Source: Erinaceus europaeus (taxonomy: Eukaryota > Chordata > Mammalia > Eulipotyphla > Erinaceidae). From it: 64,000 bases of DNA. Numbering within the stretch: position 1 is the stretch's first letter; each line of letters opens with the position of its first letter. Below, piece by piece: positions 9,699 through 21,111 of the stretch. The notes below the pieces were generated by a model, which ran no database searches, had not been told where the DNA came from, and was given only the letters and a program-made list of their open reading frames with translations. The position numbers and the translations under genes were made by a program. The stretch lies in NCBI RefSeq assembly GCF_950295315.1, contig NW_026647597.1:62001-126000 (forward strand), in the 5' to 3' direction.

Positions 9699-12365
9699 AT
9701 GTAACATTTAGAGTTCTGAAAATATATTTTAGCTAGAGACCTGCACAGCTCTGGATTCGGGTAGTAATGCGGATACACCTGGCCCTTCTGAGCCACAGTC
9801 ATGAGAGACATCTCACAGAGCCATTTTTTTACCTCTTGTAACTCTACACATCTCTCTCAGCACAAACTACAACTGCCAAATCATCTATTTCCCTCTTGCT
9901 ATTTTGTCCACCAATTCCTATCCCAAAACTGTAAATCAAAGAAGAAATAGACATAGTGCAGTTGCCTGCACACAGGACAGGCTTAGGCTAGACCAGGGAG
10001 ATGAAATACGCCAACCTGCATTTAGCTGGAGCATCACTAAACCTAATTCCAATTTGGAGAGGCAAGGGCAGTTTTGGAGAGTGGACTGCAGGCCAAGTGT
10101 TGCTTCTCAGAGTGGGCTAAGACCTAGATGTTCTAAGTGTAACCTTTCCTCACAATCATAAAATAACAATGCCACTTGTAAGAAGTATGAATGGGCATGA
10201 AGGGTTTGTCTTCAGTGCTCTGGAACTGATCAACACAGGGCCAGAATTTCTGTCCCTTTCAGTCACTGTCATTCTGTGTCTCTGACTGTCTCTGTGTGCC
10301 TTCTTCTCTGGACCCTTCCTGGAATTCAGTGCATGCATCGTGAACTTGGTCTTCCTGGTGTTGAAATTTTCCTTTCTTTGCCCTTTGGATTACTTAGTCT
10401 CATGCGTATGGCATGGTACAGAGGGGAACTGAGGAGACAGCATTCCTGCTGCAGGTAACAGGCATATGTCCATCTGCAGCTGCAGCTGTCCAGGCCCTCT
10501 GTGCTTGACTCCCATTCTCCGGGACCCTGTGGCTGACACTCAGCCTAAATGCAGCCCTCCTCAATTTCCTGCACTGCATAATTGTTCTTATACCATGAGA
10601 GCCCTGGTGAAGAGAAGTGAAACTCTACCACCCTGGCACACACATTGTTCTTTCCCTCTATTGGGCTGAATGTCAAGGATCTGTGGTACTGATGGCCACA
10701 CCATTGTCCAGATTTCCAAGGTAAATGGAAACATCCAGCGTTCAGAAAGAGGGTGCTTTGCTGGCTGTGAAATGTATTTTCCAAGTGCTTCATGGGTTTT
10801 TCAAATCCTTTTGAAACCTGAAGTTCTTTGTTGTATCTAGGGAATATTCTCACCTCTGGCCAGAAGGGCCGCCCAACTAGGAGCACAGCTATGCCGGGGT
10901 CAGGAGGTCTGCCAGCCTGAGGTCTGCCAGCTCCTTGAGGGATTCCTGAGTATGTCTCCAGGGCCTAGGTGTTAACAGGTGTTTCCAATTGCCTTTATTA
11001 GCAGCAGCCAGGCCCTCAGGTGAGGGGCGGTGCTGTGATCTCCACTGGAAGCTCTGAATTCAGCCAATGGAGGCATCCATATTTCTTTTGTCTGCCCATA
11101 GCAAGGGCCCGGGGAGTTTGTGCTTCCTGCTAGCAGAGAGACTTTGTATGGGATACTCATGCATGCCTACTTCTCGGAATGTCTATGAGTGTGATGTGTG
11201 TACACCAGGACACCATGATCAGGGATGTGAGGCAACAGGATCAATTGCCTTAGCTGGACCCAAAGCGTAGGTGTAAGGGACCGGGTTCATCCACTATTGT
11301 TTGGTCGAACACAGTTCCCATCTATGTTGAAACAGCTATTTCTGGGTTCTTTCTGTGCTTGTAATCTGGTGGCGTGAACAGTGGACTGAGAGTCTGGAGG
11401 CTGAGTAGGCAGCCAAACGTGACTGCCTACTCAGCCTCATTCCCCTGAATTCTGAGGGGTGTCACAGCTTACCCATTGGCAGTGTTTGGATAATAGTGAG
11501 GCAAGAGATTGAATCGGGAACTCAGGAGAGGGAGACATGAGAGTCCCTTTTCATGTGCATTCTTGCTTAGCCAGAATCTAAATAATAGAACCTTCCAGTA
11601 GCATTTCTAATAGCATTTCTATCAGCATCCTTATTGTAACTATCATAGTAGAGAACTTGCCTCCTTTCTCTAGTGTAAGCTTCAGTACATATGAGTTTCT
11701 TTTCATTCTCCTGAAATCTTAATTTCCCTGGACTCTGAAGTGTCTCAGAATTTTCACAGCAGGTGGTTTCCATTTTCTGCTGTAATCAGGTCTTCTTGTG
11801 CTTTTTGTTTTTATTTTTCAGTTTTTTCAAATCCTCCTAGATCATCCCCATTTATTTGCATATTTATTTAGTCCTATATTACATGAGGGGTCATTTCTTC
11901 TGTTAGATTTTTCTCTTATAATTGAAGGGAAGTTTACACTCACAATATATTTCATGTCATAAATACTACACACATATGGTGAAGGCTGGGGTGGTCTGGA
12001 GTCTTTGGACATGAGACTGCTGCCTTACAATCTCAACAGCCCAGGTTTGAACCTGTCATGTATTAACACAGTGTGGGAGGTTTTTGACTTCTGGTCTCTT
12101 ACCCACTCTTCTATTTCTCTTCTTGCCTTCTCTGTCTCTGACTCTCACGGGCTCTCACTCACTCTGTCAGCACTCATTAATATTTTACTTATATACTTAT
12201 TTTACTGACAGGCTCTGATATACAAAGAGAGTCGCTTGTTTTTTTGGCGATTTCACCTAGGTTTCTGTAGCCTCAGCTTTGTAAGTCTCTCTGACACAAG
12301 CCATACTCTGTCTCCGCATAGCCATGCCAGTATCCCTCAGAGTTTATAATAAAGATACACATACA

Positions 12366-12425
<60 letters not shown>

Positions 12426-13533
12426 TCATTTTTAGAATTGTTGACCTTTTTATTTGATCTTAATGCAGAATTACCACATTTATAAAAGCTTCCTTACTCA
12501 TAAATAATTGGTCACATAGTTGGAGCAGGCTTCACTACAATTATAAATTATAAGCCTTCCAGGAGCATTTCCAATAGCCTTTCTATCAGTATCCACATTG
12601 TAGTTATCATTGCACAGAACTTGCCTCCATTTTCTAGTGTAAGCTTCAATATGTATGGCTTTCTTTTCATTCTCCGGAATTCTTAATTTGCCTGGACCCT
12701 GAAGTGTCAGGGAAGTTTTGAAGCAGCCCTCTGTTTCTCAGCAGACATTTTCTGTATTTATGCTGTAATCAAGTCTTCCTGTGGTTTTGTTTTTATTTGT
12801 TTCCAAATCCTCCTAGATCATCCCCATTCATTTGCATATTTATTTATTTATTTAGTCCCATATCACATGAGGGGTCATTTCTTCTGCCTGATAGATTTTC
12901 TCTTATAATTTAAGGGAACTTTGAAACACAATACATTTCCTTTTGCATATACTACACACTACTACAACTATTACTGCACTGTTTTTGACAGTGACATCCA
13001 ATGCACAATGGATTAGTATTGCATGGCTCTAAAGAATGTTCACTATTTAACCTACAATGTTTTTAACTTCACAATTATTTATTCTGTTCTTACTGGGGGG
13101 ATGAATGCTTTACAGTCAACTGTTACATGTAATAGTGGGCACAGGTGTAATTTTTCCCACTTTCGCTGTATTTCTGTACATCATTTGTAACTTTCTTACT
13201 GAGGAGAAGGAAACAGTCATAAATTGAGAGAGCAGGGCCCAAGCAGGAAGAGTGATAGAGAAACAGCTGCAGTTCTGATTTGACACTAGCCCAGCTTTTC
13301 CCTAGCTGGGTAAGTGGTGACCAGGGGCTCAAAACGGGGTCCTGGGCTTCCACATAGTTCCCTGTTATCTTGACCAACTGTGCCTCCAACCCAAGATCCC
13401 TTCGTTGTCCATGTAACTATCGATCTTCTCTAGGCACTTCTCACCTTCATATGCCAGAAACTTAACACTACTCCCCTCCACCCATAAAACTTTGACATTT
13501 TTCTTGAGTGCAAAACAGCAACCCCAATCCACG

Positions 13534-14100
13534 TTATTTCAGGGAAAAGTGTGTGCGTCTCTGTGGGAGAGTATGTGTGTGTGTATGTTTACATAAGTGT
13601 GTTTCCATTATGATTACCACTGTTTTTTCTTTATTCCTGACGCAGGGTCTTAGGAACTGGGTTGTGCTATGAAAAAGTAATTTTCCACTGCACAAGTGGT
13701 TTTTCAAATATGAATAGCACATTGGATATTCTGGACACTGTTGTGCATTCTCCCAGGTGGTCCTCAGATGGGTTCTTTCCTTTACTATTCCCATGCTGTG
13801 TGCAATTTTCTGTGTAGACTCAAAAAGTAGTGGCATTGGGGAGCTCAGCTGCATTCTGCTGTTTGTCCACAAGGTGGCAGCAAAGCCCATAGTTGAGTGT
13901 AGTGATTCTGTGCAATGAGGAGAACTCTGGGATTTGTGGCCCATGGACAGCAAGGTTGAAATTGACGTAGAGAGCCCTAGACATCTGTTCTTTCCTGTGG
14001 GATGGGGGATCCCCCATTTGGCTTTGCAAGTGGAAGGGGCTTCTCTCTTTGTCTGGGATGACTCTACTGGGAGCTTGTGAATCCCTGTGCTCAGCTGCAT
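13534..14100 (-). CDS. Unrecognised minus-strand ORF in B of U2 (188 aa, doubtful)
   Basis: Opens at an ATG at 14098-14100 (a TTG-started frame extends six codons further) and runs for 188 codons. The copy in U10 is 187 codons with high similarity throughout and a one-codon in-frame length difference near residue 30, and the copy in U0 shares the first part. Keeping the frame across diverged copies is compatible with coding, but also with common descent over a short time. No domain is recognised. The C-terminal His/Thr-rich stretch is encoded by the GT-rich microsatellite and is typical of non-coding translation. Confidence 0.22.
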   Translation of the reverse strand: MQLSTGIHKLPVESSQTKREAPSTCKAKWGIPHPTGKNRCLGLSTSISTLLSMGHKSQSSPHCTESLHSTMGFAATLWTNSRMQLSSPMPLLFESTQKIAHSMGIVKERTHLRTTWENAQQCPEYPMCYSYLKNHLCSGKLLFHSTTQFLRPCVRNKEKTVVIIMETHLCKHTHTHTLPQRRTHFSLK

Positions 14101-14128
14101 TCTGCTGTGTGTCCACAAGAGGGCAGCA
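13866..14128 (+). promoter_or_regulatory. Pair of CTCF-like sites in B of U2
   Basis: CCACAAGGTGGCAGC at 13867-13881 and CCACAAGAGGGCAGC at 14113-14127, same strand and spacing as in U0 and U10. Both cores are well preserved here. About 270 bp downstream lies the first CCAAT box of the P module. Confidence 0.5.
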
Positions 14129-14394
14129 CCAGTGCGGGACTAAGGCTCTAATGGGCAAGTGCCCTGAGTCACTGGGCTACAAGTGTGGAGATAGTGTTTC
14201 TGGGTGTGCCCCAAGAGCATGGCCAGCCTAGCGCAAGCAGGCAGTGTCCTAAGGACGGGTCCAGACAGGAGCTGTGTGGGTCATATTGGCAGAAACAGGG
14301 CCTTCATAGGAAGACAGACATTCCCAAGGGGCGAGCCTAAGAGCCCTTGCCCACTGATCCTGAGCGGAGGGCCCAGTTCGTATTCATAGAGACA

Positions 14395-14580
14395 GCTGTC
14401 CAATTAGAGAAGAGGAACATCACCCTCAAGGGCGTGAACCAAGAGCTGGCCAATGAGAACAGAGTAGAAGTTGTGAGGGCGGGAATCAGAGAGCAGCCTT
14501 CTGAAGGACGCACACCAATGGGAGCTCAGAGCTGGCCTTAAAAGGCTGGGTATGCTTCCAGGAAGTGCGAAGCAGGGTTC
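14395..14580 (+). promoter_or_regulatory. Promoter-like P module of U2 (alpha type)
   Basis: CCAAT at 14400-14404, 14450-14454 and 14515-14519, GGGCGG at 14477-14482, TTAAAA at 14538-14543, and an ETS-like AGGAAGTG after it. All elements are intact, making this one of the best preserved copies. Confidence 0.55.
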
Positions 14581-15145
14581 ATCCCAGGGCCCTGCCTTGC
14601 AGAAGCTGTCCCATGCGCATGTGTATAACTCCTTTTGTGCCTGTGCTTATGTGGATTGTGTGTGACAGTGAGAGTGTGTGTTTGTGTGTGTTTGTGTGTG
14701 TGTGGGAGGGAGAGAGAGAGAACAACAGAATCACTGTGGCACAGGTGATTTTGTTCAAAAAACTTGGCACATTCTGATTTACCTCTCAATATTGACAACA
14801 TTGTAGCTCTCCTTGGCCCTTGGTAACTTTTTTTTCTTTTCAGATGTAAACACACTGAAGAGGGAGAGGGTTTTTGCCCTGAGGCTTTCACAAGGAACTA
14901 GTGCTGCCCTGTGTGGGTTGCCAGACTAGGAAACTTGTGGTGCCTGTCCTTGTGGAGAGTCTCCTGGATGAGTTCCTTCTCAAGCCTTTTTCGCTTGTTC
15001 CCGCTGGAGCTGCATCTAGCTAATGATTTTGAGATTTTACTCCTTTGGACAATTCTTTTCCTGATGCACAGTTTCTCTCCAGGTTTTAGCCATCAATTGT
15101 CTGAATGTCATATCTAATCCGCTGTAGAAAATGACTACATCAGTG

Positions 15146-15165
15146 TCTTTCTCTCTCTCTCCCTA

Positions 15166-15245
<80 letters not shown>

Positions 15246-15272
15246 CACACACATATATATGTATGTATATAT
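15146..15272. repeat. (TC)n(TA)n compound microsatellite in D of U2
   Basis: About 125 bp of TC with CCCTATCTCCC interruptions, then TA with GTATATA and ACACAC interruptions. Confidence 0.9.
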
Positions 15273-18200
15273 GTAACATGTAGAGGTCTGAAAATATATT
15301 TTAGTTAGAGACCTGCACAGCTCTGGATTAGGTAGTAATGTGGATACACCTGGCCCTTCTGAACCACAGTCATGAGAGACATCTCATATAGCCATTCATA
15401 TACCTCTTGTCACTCTACAAATCTCTCTCAGCAGTAACTACAGCTGCCAAATAATCTACTTCCCTCTTGCTCTTTTTGTCCACAGATCCTATCCCAAAAC
15501 TGTAAATAAAATAAGAAATAGACATAATTCAGTTGCCTGCACACAGGACAGGCTGAGGCTGGACCAGGGAGATGCAATACGCCAGCGTACATTTTGGCTG
15601 GAGCATCACTAAAATTACTTCCAATTTGGAAAGGCAAGGGCAGTTTTTGAGAGTGGGCTGCAGGCCAAGTGTTGCTTCTCAGAGTGGGGTAAGACCTAGA
15701 TGTTCTAAGTGTAACCTTTCCTCAAAAACATAAAATAGCAATGCCACTTGTAAGAAGTATGCATGGGCATGGAGGGTTTGTCTTCAGTGCTCTGGCACTG
15801 ATCAAACTAGGGCCAGAATTTCTGTCCTTTTCAGTCACTGTCATTCTGTCTCTCTGACTGTCTCTGTGTGCCTTCTTCCCTGGGCCCTTCTTGGAAGTCA
15901 GTGCATGCATCGTGAACTCGGTTTTTCAGGTGTTGAAATTTTCCTTTCTTTTCCCTTTGGATTATTTAGTCTCGTGCATATGGCATAGTACAGAGGGGAA
16001 CTGAGGAGAGAGTGTTCCTGCTGCAGGTAACAGGCAGCTGTCCATCTCCAGCTGCAGCTGTCCAAGCCCTCTGTGCTTGAATCCCATTCTGCAGGGCCCT
16101 GTGGCTGACATTCAGCCTTAATGCAGCCCTCCTCAATTTCCTGCACTGCATCCTTGTCCTTATTCCATGAGAGCCCAGGTCAAGAGTAGTGAAACTCTAT
16201 CCCCCTGGCACACACATTGTGTTTTCCCTATATGGGCCAAATGTAAAGGATCTGTGGTACTGATGGCCACACCAGTGTCCAGATTTTCCACGCAAAATGG
16301 AAGCTTCCAGGGTTCAGAAAGAGGGTGTTTTGATGGCTGTGAAATGTCTTTTCCAAGTGCCTCATGGGGTTTCAAATCCTTTCGAAACCTGAAGTTTGTA
16401 CTTGTATCTAGGGAATATTCTCACCTCTGGCCTGAAGGCCCTCCCAACTAGGAGCACAGCTATCCCGGGGTCAGGAGGTCTACCAGCCTGCTAGCTCCTG
16501 GAGGGATTCCTGAGTATGTGTCAGGCCCCAAGTGGTAACAGGTGTTTCCAATTGCCTTCATTAGCAGCAGCCAGGCTCTCAGGTGAGGTGCAGGGCTGTG
16601 ATCTCCACTGGAAGCTCCCTCTTCAGCCAATGGAGGCATCCATCTTCCTTTTGTCTCTCCATAGCAAGGTCCTGGGGAGTTTGTGCTTCCTGCAAGCAGA
16701 GCGACTTTGTATGGGACACTTATGCATGCCTACTTCTGGGAATCTCTCTGAGTGTGATGTGTGGACACCAGTACACCATGATCAGGGCTTGTGAGGCCAC
16801 AGCAGCAATTGCCTTTGCCGGACCCAAATGGTGGGTGTAAGGGGCCGGGTTCATCCACTATTGTTTGGTCAAACACAGTTTCCATCTATGTTGAAAGACA
16901 GCTGTCTCTGTGTTCTTTCCAGGCTAGTATTCTGCTGCGCTGAGCAGTGGACTGAGAGCCTGGAGGCTGAGTAGGCAGGCAAACATGACTGGACAGGCTC
17001 ATGCCCCTGAATTCTAAGGGGTGTCCCATCTACCCCATTTGCAGTGTTTGGATGATAGTGAGGCATGGATTGAATGGGGAACTTAGGAGAGTGAGACATG
17101 AGAGTCCCTTTGCATATGAATTCTTGCTTAGCCAGAATCTGGGCTAGCTGGCTTCCCTGGCCATCTAGGTTCTCTGTTCATAAGTTGCAGGTGAGGCTGG
17201 CTACCTTGACACCCATGCTGTGAGACTACTATAGTTGAGCTCAGAGCACACACAGATACACACAGACAGACAGAGAGACACACACACACACATTAATGTC
17301 AGGTCTGGTAGTACAGCATATGGTGAAGGCTGGGGCTGTCTGGGTTCTGTGGGAATGAGAGCTGCTGCCTTACAATCTCTACAAGCTAGGTTTGTACCTG
17401 TCATCAATGAACACAGTGTAGGAGGTTATTGAATTCTGGTCTCTTTCCAACTCATGTATTTCTCTTCTAGCCTTCTCTGTCTCTAACTCTCACATGCTCT
17501 CATACACTCTGTCTTCACTCATTTATATTTTATTTATATACTTACTTTACTGACAGGCCCAGATATACAAAGAGAGTTACCAGAGCACTGCTGAGCTCTG
17601 GTTTCCTGTGTTGGCGATTTCTCCTAGGTTACTGGAGCCGCAGTTTGTAAGTCTTTCTGAAACAAGCCATATTCTGTCTCCTCATTTCCATGCCAGTAGC
17701 ACTCAGAGTTTATAATAAAGATATACATATATATATGTCATTTTTAGAATTGTTGACCTATGTATTTGACCTTAATTCAGAATTACACATTTATTACATC
17801 CTAGTTTTTCAGAAATAATTGGCCATATACGTGGAGCTGGATTCAATACAATTATAAATAATAGAACCTTCCAGTAGCATTTCTAATCATGTTTCTATCT
17901 GCATCCTTACTGTAATTATCATAGCCCAGAACTTCCCTCCTTTTTCTAGTTTAAGCTTCAATACGTATGTGTTTGTTTTCTTTTTCCAGAAATCTTAATT
18001 TCCTTGAACCCTGAAGTGTTAGGGAATTTTTGAAGCAGCCCTCTGTTTCTAAGCAGATGGTTTATATGTTTCTGCTGTAATCAGGTCTTCTTGTGGTTTT
18101 TGTTTTTATTATTTTATATTTTTTCAAGTCCTCTTAAATCATCCAAATTTATTTTCATATTTATTTATTTAGTCAGGTATCACATGAGGGTCATTTCTTC

Positions 18201-18829
18201 TGCTTGATAGATTTTCTCTTATAATTGAAGGGAACTCTTGATGCACAATGCATTTCCTGGGACAAATTCTACACACATATGGTGAAGGCTTGGGTTATCT
18301 GGGGTCTGTGGGCATTAGAGCTGCTGCCTTACAATCTCTACAACCCACGTTTGAACCTGTCATGAATGAACACAGTCTAGGGGGGTTTTGACTTCTGGTC
18401 TATTTCCAACTCCTCTATTTCTTTTCTCGCCTTCTCAGTCTCTGACTCTCAAAGTCTCTCACTCACTCTGTCTGCACTCAGTAATATTTTACTTATATCA
18501 TTATTTTATTGACAGGCCCAGATATGCAAAGAGAGTTGCCAGAGCACTGCTGAGCTCTGGCTTGTTTTGTTGGTGATTTTACCTAGGCTACTGGAACCTC
18601 AGCTTTGTAAGTCTCTCTGACACAAGCCAAATTCTGTGTCCTCATATCCATGGCAATGTCTCTCAGACTTTATAATAAAGATATACATCCATATACATAT
18701 ATAAATATACATATATATCTGCCATTTTTACAATTGTCGACCTATGGTCTTCCTGTGTTTTTTATTATTTTTTTATATTTTCAAATCCTCCTAGATCATC
18801 CCCATATATTTGCATATTTATTTATATAT

Positions 18830-19151
18830 TGTTTCTGAGGTGTTATTCTGATGCAGTCTCCGCACCCAGGTTTTTCTACGCCCCGCAAAATCCTCGAGTG
18901 CCCCCTTTCAACCCATCCTGACCCTACACGTCACCCCTGGTTGTCGCCCAATAAAAAAGCCCCCTCACCCCCTCTCTCTGGGCTCTCAGCTCTCGCTCTC
19001 TGAGGTCTGGCTCTCTGTTCTACCCCCCGTGGTCAGATAATGGGGACAGCCATTGCCTGCTGGCTCCACGTGGTCTGAATCAAACCCCCCATCCTATAAT
19101 AAAGATTTGTGTACCCCTTTGCTCTGGACGTCTGCTGTCTTCTCTGCAGTG
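18830..19151 (+). repeat. 5' LTR of ERV1 (3' end deleted)
   Basis: Starts TGTTTCTGAGG. Contains a TATA-like CCAATAAAAAAG in U3 and AATAAAGATTTGTG (polyadenylation signal) about 60 bp before the break. Relative to the 3' LTR it lacks roughly the last 30 bp. The joint TCTCTGCAGTGC|CCCAGTC removes the U5 end, primer-binding site and leader at once. Confidence 0.85.
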
Positions 19152-20650
19152 CCCCAGTCATTATCTCTTGACCTGGGACAGATTCGCGCTGTCATTAACG
19201 GTTTAATTTTCGCTACCCCTTGGATTTTTTTTAACTGTGGTCGCCATTTTCAAGATATGTAAAAGGTGGTATGCCATAAGGATAAGTGAGCTTGAGGCTG
19301 AGGTACAAGAGTTAAATCACATGTGCTTAAGACTTAGACGTCCTAAGCGATCAGTGGCTAAACCCAAGAATTCCATTCCCACAGACATGCACACGTGTTC
19401 CGATGCTCCTCCTCTGACCCCGCCCCCTTCTGCCCCGGTTTCAGCTCCACCTGAGGTTTCTGCGACCCTGAACCCCCCTGCCCCTGCTGCCCCAGTTTCA
19501 GCTCCGCCTGCAGCTACTGTGTTCCTGACCGCGCCCCCTGCTGATATGTCACCATTAAGGGACCTAGTGGCTGAGATATGAGAGCTAAAGGATATTTTTT
19601 CAGCATTTAAGGATTTTAAACAATGTGCAGTCCACCCTGGGAGCTCAGTCCCGTAGATATGCGTTTAGTCTCCCCTGCAGCCACTACAGTAGTTTCTATG
19701 GCACTTTCCACTTCTGTAGCTCCCTCTACCGTGCCATAGGACCAAATACACACATTCCAGGTAAACTTGGCCCCTTCTAAACAAAACCCTCAGCCATGGC
19801 AGCCATATTTCTCTAAACACCTTCAAACACTCAGAGAAGCAGTCAGGGAGGATGGAATGCAATCTCCATGGACCAAGTCAGTCTTGAGGAGTTTTTACCA
19901 GCATTTAAATACACCACAAGACTGGAAATGTCTGGCTCGTGCTGCACTCCCAGACCCACTCTATCTTCAGTGGCAGGCATGCTTCCGGGATGAGTGCTCT
20001 AGGAAATTGCAGGAAAATAGTAACAAACAGGTAGAATGGAATTCCGATGCTTTGTGTGGAGCAGGAGCTTATGAATCTGGAGCTCAGCAGGCAGAAGCCA
20101 GGAATCCAACCGGTTATTTTGAACAGGTACGCATCTGTGCAACACAAGCATGGGAAAGGGTTTCCACACCCGAAGTAGATCTGTCAGCTCCCATTAACTC
20201 TTTTCACCAAGGCTCTGATGAATCATTGGCGAGCTTCATCTCAAGGGTGAAGAGAAGCTTAGAGAGAAAGGTTTATAATCCTGACGTCTGCACACTACTC
20301 CTGCACTATATTGTCTGGGAAGGCATGACACCACAGTTCCATCAGGTTTGCCTTAATCTTAAACACCTACACCCAGATAATTGGATTCTAGCGACACAGG
20401 AACTTACATCAGGCAATTATGGGGCACCCGCTATGAAGCAGGTCTATGCAGTTACCCCACGTAAGCAAAACAGGGCCTGCTTTCAGGGCGGTCGCCAAGG
20501 ACATTGGCATAACCAATGTCCTGATAAGTTGCGACCACGCCTCCAGTCAGGGAAACCACGCCTCCAGCCAGAGCAACCCCGCTTTCAGTCAGGGAGCCAG
20601 AGACCACATACTGTTTGACCAAAATGTCATAAGGGGTTTCATTGGAAGAG
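19152..20650 (+). pseudogene. gag: ERV1 gag (matrix, capsid, nucleocapsid), degraded
   Basis: Capsid is recognisable by a major homology region (QGSDESLASF...R, about 20211-20260). Nucleocapsid keeps one knuckle-like segment, but its second Cys is Gly (CFQG..., about 20480), and the second knuckle begins with a TGA (20616-20618) in place of Cys. The N-terminal part shows a frame change at an eight-T run (19225-19232), a TGA at 19579-19581 and a one-base loss near 19650 compared with ERV2. The proline/alanine-rich segment (19410-19560) is short compared with ERV2. Would have encoded the structural polyprotein. Not functional. Confidence 0.85.
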
Positions 20651-20659
20651 ATATTGTCG

Positions 20660-21103
20660 GTCCCAATTTCATAAGATGGTTCACCCCTGAATGGTACAAA
20701 TCCAGGGCCTGAGATTTTGTGGACCACTCCTGTTTTAGAACAAGGACACCCTTCTATGACAGTAAAGATTGGCAATATTCCTTTTGAATTTTTGATTGAC
20801 ATGGGGGCAGAAAAGACGATTTTAAGGCAAGAAGAGGTTCCCCAAGATTGGGAACTCATCCCTGGACCCAGTTTATATGGATTAGGAGGGATGACAAGAG
20901 CATTTTGCACAGAAGACTCGCTTATGTGGGAAGTCCAAGAAGGTTCTACCGGACACTTCCACCATTTGGTAGCTAATATTAGCACCAACTTACTGGGCAG
21001 GGATCGTCTGGAATGTGTTAATATTATGATATCCACAGATGCCTCTGCAGAGCATAAAACTCATTCCCGCGATACCAGGTCTATTCAGCACCCCCAATAC
21101 TAA
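20660..21103 (+). pseudogene. pro: ERV1 protease region, active site lost
   Basis: Open from about 20717 to 21103. Aspartic protease of the retropepsin family. The active-site triad Asp-Thr-Gly reads DMG (near 20800), so the enzyme cannot work. The GGMTR flap-side and LLGRD motifs remain. In ERV2 the same region is in one frame with gag. In ERV1 the join is broken by the TGA at 20616. No dUTPase domain is visible between nucleocapsid and protease. Confidence 0.82.
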
Positions 21104-21111
21104 CTGCCATA

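Larger units (their letters stand above)
7201..10331 (+). repeat. Array unit U1 (medium type)
   Basis: Full medium unit of 3131 bp. A 7201-8580; a short first part of M to about 8724; a junction within the shared motif TCTCTTTCCA into P (8725-9240); then D to 10331 with a (TC)n(TA)n tract at 9620-9694. The rest of M and all of B are absent. A contains AG-ended pyrimidine tracts and AG/GT-type donor-like sites in the same places as the other copies. No recognisable protein gene. Confidence 0.87.
10332..15903 (+). repeat. Array unit U2 (long type with internal deletion)
   Basis: Long unit of 5572 bp. A runs to about 11578, where the text jumps from 'TTAGCCAGAATCT' straight into the second half of M (AATAATAGAACCTTCC), deleting the AC tract and the first half of M1. 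M2 follows with a (TA)n tract at 12377-12422. Then come B 12958-14390 with two CTCF-like sites, P 14390-14775, and D to 15903 with a long compound microsatellite at 15146-15272. Confidence 0.87.
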
